64,000 nucleotides of DNA, from assembly GCA_964017235.1 (NCBI GenBank), contig OZ024928.1, positions 155,830,881 through 155,894,880 of the forward strand. The letters run 5' to 3'. This DNA is from Sabellastarte sp. h YS-2021. Taxonomy: Eukaryota; Annelida; Polychaeta; Sabellida; Sabellidae. The translations under genes and the position numbers were made by a program. Below the pieces are notes generated by a model, which was not told the origin of the DNA, ran no database searches, and was given only the letters and a program-made list of their open reading frames with translations. Below are positions 56,100 through 64,000 of the stretch, one piece after another; within the stretch, counting starts at the first letter, position 1; every line of letters starts with the position of its first letter.

Positions 56100-57600
56100 A
56101 TTTTAATTCATCCAATTTCATAATATAAGAAATATTGTACTTGCTTTTTAGATTCTATGTTATTTAATAAAATTCTGTGTAATTATTGCTTTCCTTATCT
56201 CACAACTAGCCCTACCTGCAGTGAGGCGGGTGGGGCAGGTGACCTTGTGTCACTGTTGATTTACATACGTAAATCCAGCTGTGTAGTTCCTTCAAAGAAG
56301 GAAGGGCAAAGCTTACATGGAAGCTTACTTTTAAGGAAAGCTTACATAGAAATTATAATATCCAACTTCTTTCTCCAGGGTGGACCAGATCCCTGCTTGA
56401 ATCTGAAGCCAGATAAGATCTTAGTTCATCCGAGGTTTTTAATGCACCCGAGAATCGGATGCAGTATTCCCAACTGCTATTCACCCAAGTATGATTTGAT
56501 ACTTGGTTTTCATTGCATCTCTCGGATCATCTAATCTGAAATCCAATGCTCGGTTGATTGTATATAGATCTGATCCTCGGATGATCGGATCATCTAATCT
56601 GATGTTCGGATGATGATTCCAGATCAGAACACTGAACAATCATCACACAGAAAAAAAAAAAAAAAAAAGAAAAATTGGACTAATAGTTCGCCAGCCTGGC
56701 AGTAAATATCACTTATTGGAGGCTTTGGTCCAAGTCCAAGTCCTCAAGCCCAAGAGGGCTTCTAAACAAGGTCCTTCTTTCAGTCCTGACTCTGTATTTT
56801 TAGGGAAGTAGGTTGCCTGACTTCACCCTAACCATTTTTTGAGGACATTGAAACTTAGGCAGTTTTTTAACCTCCCTGCCCCTAGGGAATTTATGCCTAG
56901 ATCCCCCACAGTCTGGATGATTTACTAGGCCAACAGGAACTTGGGCTGTTAATTTCCCTTAAAATGGAACAACCTTGTTCTGAACACAAATTACAAGTTT
57001 TCAAATCTGTATCTCCCTAGGGGCCTCCTTGGGTAAGCCCCTCTCCCCCTTCTGGTCAGCAAGAGTTGAGCTTCAGGCTGCTCTTCACTAGGTTCTTCTG
57101 AATACAACCTGGTTATGGATATATGTTAAGACAGTAGCAAGGCTACTACCAGACAGGTCAAACTCAATTTCATGGTGCATATAAGTAGTCATAAGGGTTT
57201 GGTCAATTCAGGTGAGATTCTGGATCTTTAGATCTTAAAGTTCCCCATTCACAACTACTTTAGGAGGGACAGGAGTCCCTCATCAAGGCACCTGTAATAA
57301 CACTTAGGGTTTAGGCCCTATTAATCAACCCTTTCCAATTCCCCACATCTAGAGGCTCCTACAGGAACCACCCCAGTCATTCCATCCCAAGCAGTATCCA
57401 TCGTTTTCCCCAGGTAGGGGGAAATCGAGTAGCCGAGGCACCAAGGTCTTTTCGACCCACTCGAGGGGACGAGGGCATGAAAACCCTTTCCCCCCCCCCC
57501 AATGACTCCTCCAGCCTGCCTCAGTCCACCAGTAGGAGGTCGCCTCCGTTCTTTCAGATAAGACTGGCAAACAAATCGTGTCATTCTTTTCAAATCCAAG
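56100..57600 (+). pseudogene. Decayed gag/linker region of DIRS copy 2
   Basis: No long frame survives. Fragments such as KPKRASKQGPSFSPDSVFLG (near 56740) and LATCIQSLLSKNAIERVENV (from 57655) have the composition of the DIRS gag to RT linker. 56540-56640 holds palindromic GATGATCGGATCATC-like repeats and 56650-56668 an A run. The clear gag start seen in copy 3 is not recognisable here. Confidence 0.45.
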
Positions 57601-57739
57601 TCCAATCAGACTCCTGATCCAGTCAGAATACAAGGCCCTTCAAAGACCAAGTTCTGGCCACTTGTATCCAGTCTCTTCTGTCAAAGAACGCAATAGAGAG
57701 GGTGGAAAATGTAAAATCTCTCAGGTTTTACAGTCGCCT

Positions 57740-59448
57740 GTTCCTAGTACCAAGCCTCACCAAAGGTGGAGGCCAGTCATAGACCTAACCAGGCTCAACA
57801 CTTTTCTACATGTAGAAAAGTTCTAAATGGAAACCCCAGAGTCCATCAGGACCTCCCTGATTCCAGGGGAATGGGTATCGTCGATAGATTTGTCAGACGC
57901 TTACCTACACATCCCCTCCCATCCAAACTCAAGGAAATACCTAAGGTTTTGCTACAAGTCTCAGGTGTTCCAGTTCACCTCCCTCCCATTCGGACTAGCC
58001 ACAGTCCCCCCAGGTATTTACAATGATTGTAAAGGAAGTGAAACTAATGGCCCTCTCCAGAGGACTCAGACTTCACCAATACCTGGACGACTGGCTGATC
58101 AGGTCCCAGTCTCAGGAGGAAGCCCAAGTGAACACTCAGGCAGTAGTAGACCTAACCCAGTCCTTGGGGTGGATAATAAATCAGGAAAAATCAGAACTGA
58201 AACCTACTCAAGTGTTTTCGTTCGTGAACTACGAATACCATCTAGATTCAGCTCTTGTTAAACCCTCTCAAGAGATGGCTCAAACTTCAGGATTTGATCC
58301 TACGACTCAAGTCAAAACGTGTTTTGACTGCAAGATGTTTGATGTCGCTAATTGGGTTGCTAGCCTCAACGGAGAAAATGGTCCCGGAGGGACTCCTTCA
58401 CATGAGGCCCTTTCAGTTTCATCTCAAGGAGCACTGGAGATATCCTCAGTCGCTGGACAACCTCCTTCCTTGGACAGAATCCATTGCAGCCCACCTAGAT
58501 TGGTGGCAAAATCCCTCAAACGTGATGAAAGATGCAGAACTTCATCCCAAGGACCACAGTATCCAACTCCTTACCGACGCCTCAAACGAAGGTTGGGGCG
58601 CTCACTTAGATCAAAATTCTACAAAGGGTCTGTGGTCAGATCGGGAACAAAGGCTACACATAAATGTCCTAGAATTGAAGGCGGTCTCCCTGGCCCTTCA
58701 AGGACCAGTGCCAGAACCAAACAATACTAGTTGCGATGGACAACTCAACAGTGGTAGCCTACATCAACAAACAAGGAGGAACTCACTCAGAAATGTGTGC
58801 TCTCCTGTGGAAGATCATGACCTGGTGCCATCACTACCACATATCATTGAAAGCCAGGCACATTCCAGGGTGCCTGAATGTGATGGCCAACCTACTGACC
58901 AGGTCCAACCAAGTGCAGTCAACACAATGGTCTCTGCATCCGCAGGTGTTCAACAGATCTGCCAGAAGTGGTTCACACCTCATGTAGACTTATTTACCAC
59001 TCACCTGAACCACAAACTTCCACTGTACGTATCTCCTGTCCCAGTCCCAAAGGCTTGGGACATAGATGATCTAAACATAAACTGGACGAACCTCACGGCC
59101 TATGCTTACCCTCCTACGGCTCTCCTTCACAAGGTGATCCAAAAGATCAAGCAATGCCATTGCCTGATCATCGTAATAGCCCCAGGCTGGCCAGGGATGC
59201 CCTGGTTTTGGGACCTAGTGCAGCTCTCAACAGAGATCCCACTACAACTCCCAGTGTCAACTACCCAACTCAAACAGTCCCAAAAGTATGTGTTCTACAA
59301 CAACCCACAACAGCTGAACCTCCACGCCTGGGGTCTAGGAGCGGACAACTCCAAGAACAAGGCTTCTCTGTGGAGGTGGCAGAGAGAATTGCTGCTCCTC
59401 AGCGGTCATCAACAGGACCATCTACAAGTCAAAGTGGGCCCTATTTGA
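57740..59448 (+). pseudogene. DIRS RT / RNase H, multiply frameshifted
   Basis: RT motifs match copy 1 (SSIDLSDAYLHIP, HQYLDDWLI, LGWIINQEKSELK). The sequence has a base lost near 57751, an in-frame TAA at 57824 where copy 1 has Lys, one base gained near 58011, two lost near 58272, and shifts near 58700 and again before about 58960. RNase H continues past the copy 1 deletion point: DNSTVVAYINKQGGTHSEMC, then HIPGCLNVMANLLTRSNQ. The C-terminal domain (HVDLFTTHLNHKLPLYVSPV, TAYAYPPTALLHKVIQKI) is present here and absent from copy 1. Confidence 0.85.
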
Positions 59449-59459
59449 AAAATGGTGCA

Positions 59460-60502
59460 GAGAAATTCGGTGGATTTCTCCACTCCATCTGTGAAACAAA
59501 TTTCAGATTTTTTCATGTACCTGTACCAAGACTTAAACAGGCGCCCCTCGATCATTGATGGTTACAGCACTACAATCGTTGACACTTTGGGCCCAACAGC
59601 CCACCATATTGCACATAATGCGGACCTTCATAGATTACTCTCCAGTTTTTCACAGGGATCTTCCAAAAAGTTCCAGAAATCTACCTAAGTGGAACCTTTC
59701 TGTTGTTCTCAATGAGCTCACAAAAGCACCCTTTGAGCCTATGAAAGACACAGACCTCAAACATCTTACCCTCATAACTGCTTTCTTGCTAGCCTTGGCC
59801 TCTGACAAATGCCGCAGCGAAATCCATGCCTGGGTCGCAAACAAAGTATCTAATCTAGGCCAATGGGAAAAGGTCGCCTTGTTCCCTTCTTCTGATTTCA
59901 TAGCCAAAAACCAACTAGCAAGAGAAGGTTCTCAAAGTGTGTCTCCAGTGACTATTCCTGCGTTGACTACCATTGTAGATAGACAATTTAAAGAAGACAG
60001 GACCCTGTGTCAGATGCGGGCCCTGAGGTACTATCTGGACCGAACCAAAGACCTGAGAGGGTCTCGTTCCCTCCTTTTCATCTCCTTCAAGAAAGGACAT
60101 ACCTCAGACATCAGACCCGCTACTCTCTCTTCCTGGTTGAAACAAACCATCCTACTTTGTTATAAACAAGCAGACCAACAAGCCTTGGACTTGGTCCAAG
60201 TTAAAACGCATGACATCCGGGCCTTCGCGGCCTCTAAGGCCTTTTACGGTGGGGTATCGGTGGACCAAATCATGCAAGCCTGTCACTGGAAAGCTCACAA
60301 CACTTTTACAAATTTTTACCTAAAAGACCTTACTTGGTCAGACACCGACAACAATATGTATCTGGGACCTGTAGTGGCGGCACAACAAGTCCTAGATCCT
60401 TCCCCTCAGACCAGTTGTCCTCGGAAAGAAAAAAGGGGGGGGGGGGGGGGGGGCACATCCGCTACAACAACCAAGTCTTCAGGAGTCTCTCCCAGGATCT
60501 AG
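59460..60502 (+). pseudogene. DIRS tyrosine recombinase, catalytic Arg changed
   Basis: N-terminal domain fragments (TPSVKQISDFFMYLYQDLNR) are shifted by one base near 59650 relative to the catalytic part, which is open from 59555 to 60502. The first catalytic region reads ASDKCRSEIHAW; the arginine of copy 1 (CGC) is Cys (TGC) here. HDIRAFAASKAFYGG and CHWKAHNTFTNFYL remain. A 19-base G tract (60435-60453) lies in the tail where copy 1 has 11. Confidence 0.87.
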
Positions 60503-60930
60503 GTATTCTTTTACCTTCAAGATGTTATGGGTAAGGTCATTTTTTGTTTTTTAGTTTATCAAGTAATTTGTATTAAGGACTTATTAAGTTGTCATTAATC
60601 TCATATTCAGGTGGCAAAAATTTATGAGAATTCCAACCATTGGGCTGGTCTGTCACTCGTGAAGGGCTCCTAGGGACCCTAAGACCTCTAAGTGAGCACT
60701 GCTGCACTTCCGTCATACAATCAAAACATCTAGACAGTTTTTAGCACTGTCTCTCATTCTACTCTAGGTTTTTGGCTCTTCACAGGCCCAGTCTTCGGGA
60801 TTGGGGCACTGTGAATGGGACTCAGACTTGTATTTCTAGCACTATTTCTAAATATATTACTTCAAATCTTAGAAAAAAAATGACATACTGTCCAGTCTCA
60901 GCTGTAATCCCGCCACCAGGCGGTTGAATT

Positions 60931-61034
60931 CAGCATTAAGTCCCACATGGTAAGCTATTGTAGCATAATAAAATTGAAAATTTTAATTACTTAAATGTAG
61001 CTTTTATAAGCAACAAGCTTACCATGTGGGACTT
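60931..61034. repeat. DIRS internal complementary region, copy 2
   Basis: CAGCATTAAGTCCCACATGG through AGCTTACCATGTGGGACT. Left half mirrors 55128-55170, right half mirrors 61210-61278. Confidence 0.82.
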
Positions 61035-61094
61035 GAAGAGTCCCACCCTGCCTCCCCGCTGTTTACAGCTGAGGGGTAGGTTTTAGAAAATTTC

Positions 61095-61278
61095 AACGAG
61101 AAAGTAGGGCGATTGGTCAGTTATCACGTGACGACAACGAGAGGCTACAGCCAACAATAAATGTCTTTTTTTCTAAGGCGTTGGCCCTGATGACTGTGGC
61201 CATCCGAGATCAGCATTAAGTCCCACATGGTAAGCTTGTAGCTTATAAAAGCTACATTTAAGTAATTAAAATTTTCAA
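61095..61278. repeat. Right inverted terminal repeat of DIRS copy 2
   Basis: AACGAGAAAGTAGGGCGATT through ATTTTCAA, matching 2326-2515 in copy 1 and the reverse of the left repeat. Confidence 0.8.
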
Positions 61279-62597
61279 ATTTACAACATTTGGTAAAATA
61301 TGTTGTTCAGCTTCGTTCTCCATGCCTACAAGGTGGTAACTTTTTCTGTCTCAATAGCTACGTGAGTAATAGCTATATTCAGTTTTTAACCATGACCAAA
61401 ATTAGTAAATGATAGTTTTCTTCATAACTGTTAGAGTTACACTAATTTTGTCAAATATGTTGTTCAGCTACTTTTTGATGCACAGTGTCATGGCAAATTT
61501 TCAGAGCTGTAGGTCCATAGCTAACTGAGTAATAGCTACTTTGACAGTTCACTATTGAGTAAATCACTTACAGCTGGAAATTTGTTGCACCTATCCTTAC
61601 CAAGGTTTCAAGATATCTTCGCTGCTATGAAATCTTGCCTGGCTAACATTTGGTCCAGTTTGTTCAATTTGGTTGGTTGCTATGGCAATGAATTTGAAAA
61701 TCTGAGGTGACCAAACGTAAAGGAGCCTATATCTCCCTTATTATTGGTCGTAGAAGTTTTGGATGTGAAGACAACTTATAGGAAGTCATGTGCCCCGAAT
61801 CTTTTGCTGGTTTCAGATTTGACCTTGGACCCTTTCTTCAAGGTCAAATGTGGTTCTTCATACCTATAATGGCCTATATCTCCCTTGTTATTGCTCATAG
61901 AGGTTTTGGATATGAAGACAACCTATAGGAAATCATGTGCCCCAAAATTTTTGGTGGGGTGAGATTTGACCTTAGATCCCTCCTTCAAGGTCAAATGTGG
62001 TCCTTGATACCTATAATGGCCTATATCTCCCTTACTATTACCCATGGAGGTTTTGGATGTGAAGACAACTTATAGGAAATTATGTGCCTTGAATCTTTTG
62101 GTGATGTCAGATTTGACCTTGGAGCCCTCCTTGAAGGACGAATGTGGTCCTTGATACCTATAATGGCGTATATTTCCCTTATTATTGGTCGTAGAGGTTT
62201 GGATGTGAAGACGAATTTTTGGAAATCATGTGTCCCAAATTTTTGGGTTGGTTCAGATTTGACCTTTGACCCCTCCTTTAAGATTGAATGTGGTCCTTGA
62301 TACTTATAATGACCTATATCTCCCTTATTATTGGTCGCACCTTATAATTTGGCATAGAGGTTTGGGATGTCAAGACAACTTACAGGAAACCATGTGTCCC
62401 AATTCTTGTGGTGGGGTCAGATTTGAGCTTTGACCCCTCCTTGGAAGTTGCATTTAGTCCCTGATATCTATAGTGGCCTGTGTCTCACTTATAATAGGTC
62501 ATAGCTTTTTTTTTTTTTTTTTTAACATAATACTCTGTATGTCACGCTTCAACGATGTCCCATCTGGGGATACACTGCGTCGAGACGCAATATCTAG
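61279..62597 (+). mobile_element. Helitron-like 3' part with satA and satB units
   Basis: Decayed satA monomers (61290-61590) are followed by about six diverged satB units (61720-62510; CTATATCTCCCTTATTATTG every 147 bp or so). The 3' end reads TGCGTC-GA-GACGCA-ATAT-CTAG|T, a perfect hairpin directly before the CTAG|T terminus at 62597. The 5' end is not seen; the DIRS element ends right where the satellite begins. Confidence 0.6.
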
Positions 62598-62689
62598 TTT
62601 TTGGTTCAAAGGTACTTCAAAGTTGGTCCTTCCTTCCAATCAATATTTTCAGTAATCTGTTGCATCCTGCAAAAGTGGTAAAATATCTC

Positions 62690-63235
62690 TGAATATGGTT
62701 CGATTCCAATTTCTCTTTTTTAGGCATTTTCACAGTGTTTGTAAGGCCTGTTTTGTACAGTTGAGGGATGTTAGGAGATTCAGGAGTTCAGTCGCCTTTC
62801 AGGATTTAATGTTAGGAAGTTCCAAAGTGTTCAGAACAGCTTATCTAGGAGTGTCACAGACACAAGCAGATATTGACATATAACTGCAGTATTTGTGAGT
62901 TTGCATTCGTTGCCTGTTCAACAACGGTCAATGTTCAAAACAGCTACAATAGTCTATAAGTTCCTTCAGAGTGGTTATCCTAATTATATCAGAGCTTTGT
63001 TGAATCCCAGGAAAAGCTTTTACAATACTAGGAGTAGCTGGATGGCGGGTGAAGTTGAGGTGCCACAGTTTATTTCATCTGTTCATAAGTCATCTAAGCA
63101 ATTTGGTTTTAGATTTGCCTTGATACTCCCAAGGTATGGAATGAAGTGCCTGTTGACAACGACTCTGCCACATCTCTTCCATTTTTTCAGAAGAAGCTGG
63201 AAGCTTTTCTTTTTACAAAAGCCTGCCCACCCTAG
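62690..63235 (+). pseudogene. LINE ORF2 C-terminal end (CR1/L2-like)
   Basis: LHSLPVQQRSMFKTATIVYK, FLQSGYPNYIRALLNPRKSF and YNTRSSW are the typical last part of CR1/L2/Jockey-type ORF2 proteins, after the RT. A one-base shift near 63120 moves the frame, which then reads PKVWNEVPVDND...LPFFQKKLEAFLFTKACPP and TAG at 63233. 62695-62885 probably continues the protein upstream but is more decayed. The RT itself is not in the window. The clade cannot be settled from this part. Confidence 0.65.
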
Positions 63236-63319
63236 GTTTTATTGTATTTTCTTATTGTCCCTGTGGTGTGGACCCCCTTTTGTGTCTCTGGACTATGATT
63301 TTTTTTAAGTGCAAGCTCT

Positions 63320-63520
63320 AGCGAGGCTCGCGTTATAAAGATCTTTTTTTTTTTTTGCTTTGTTTTTTGTCTCCGGACTTTCATAAATTATGTCATAGCA
63401 TGATGAGTACCAGTCTCTTCACTGAAGTTAAGTGGCAATGGGCTACCATTAGTACTGGGATGAATGACTGCTTCAGTGCACTACTTGTGTCTCTGATGGC
63501 TTGGTGGCTTACGCTAGTAG
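63320..63520 (+). mobile_element. 5S-rRNA-like repeat, copy 2, downstream of the LINE end
   Basis: Leader GTGCAAGCTCTAGCGAGGCT, T run, then 63390-63500 with CTGAAGTTAAGTGGCAATG and TTAGTACTGGGATGAATGAC, matching 5S rRNA box A and box C areas. The arrangement is the same as at 44370-44610. Confidence 0.65.
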
Positions 63521-64000
63521 ACAGAACCCCCTTTTGGTCTTGTTTTGTCTTCTTTCTTGGTTCTTAAACCTATGGAGATTAAGTGCTGTAGAAGTCATTT
63601 TAGAATTAGATTTTTTTTCAAGTTAATATAACTACGGCTGAAAAACTGCATATGTGCACATGAGACATAACAAATAATTAGAAATTCAGTTGCAACTGAT
63701 AATTTTAGGAAGACTGCAAAGACTAATCTTGAAAGGCGATGTTTTGGACACAGTGTAGCAAACATTATTTTGTGTTTTATTCAATATTTAAGGATTGGAA
63801 TTTGAAATTTTAAGAATATTTGAAATAAACTTGCTGTTAGTGTGAGTTGCAAAATTAAATTAGAGTATTTAAGATACTGCCAAGGCCTAATTGCTATGCC
63901 TTGTATAAAGTAAGTAACCCTTTTGGATTCTGTAATACTTTGTACACTGTCATGACAATTGCATTAAATTATGCATGTGACGTTTTATAAAATAGTGAAT
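63521..64000. other. Intergenic, no gene seen
   Basis: AT-rich sequence to the window end. Confidence 0.45.

Larger units (their letters stand above)
55128..61278 (+). mobile_element. DIRS-type retrotransposon, copy 2 (both ends present, 6.15 kb)
   Basis: Left inverted repeat at 55128-55293, gag-like region largely decayed (56690-57600), RT/RNase H (57740-59448), tyrosine recombinase (59460-60502), internal complementary region (60931-61034), right inverted repeat (61095-61278). The left end TTTTATTACGCTACAATAGC and the right end ATTTTCAA are those predicted by joining the two halves of the internal complementary region. Several frameshifts and a stop make it non-autonomous. It lies in the same orientation as copy 1, on the other side of the SLC2 gene. 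Confidence 0.88.

Noticed and set aside
57321-57633. Minus-strand open frames of 94 codons
   Set aside because: They lie opposite the DIRS gag/RT linker and have no motif.

Overview
This is a stretch of an invertebrate animal genome, AT-rich and intron-rich. It most resembles a marine lophotrochozoan, with bivalve-like repeats: DIRS retrotransposons, Helitron-like elements carrying 148-155 bp internal satellites, MADF-type Harbinger transposons and 5S-derived repeats. The phylum is an inference; nothing here fixes the species.

The only host gene I can support is a facilitative sugar transporter of the SLC2/GLUT family on the + strand. Twelve exons lie between 18826 and 50456. They splice in phase to 579 residues and a stop, and the 5' start exon was not found. 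Its introns are filled with mobile DNA: a 4.9 kb PIF/Harbinger element (20249-25138), a tRNA-derived SINE, two 225 bp TA-flanked MITEs, a TIR element (31132-33215), a 155 bp satellite with higher-order structure (34440-37345), a Helitron-like element (38127-41386), a deleted DIRS copy (42369-44344), a second Helitron-like element (45026-45568) and a hAT MITE with a perfect 8 bp target duplication (48575-49786).

Upstream of the gene lie the 3' part of a DIRS element (1-2515), a Helitron-like element with about 14 satellite units (4706-7193), small TIR elements, and a MULE-type element (16463-18329) in which a 75 bp minisatellite stands where the transposase core would be. Downstream lie a pogo/Tigger-like MITE, a 6.15 kb DIRS copy with both ends recognisable (55128-61278), more Helitron/satellite sequence, and a LINE 3' end followed by a 5S-rRNA-like segment.

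Two observations stand out. First, both converging genes of the Harbinger element end, 18-54 nt past their stops, in perfect 6-bp-stem, UUUC-loop hairpins matching the 3' signal of replication-dependent histone mRNAs, followed by ACC(C)A and a shared downstream block. Second, four of the twelve SLC2 exons have decayed local duplications of the exon or its splice boundary beside them, suggesting repeated small duplications centred on splice sites.
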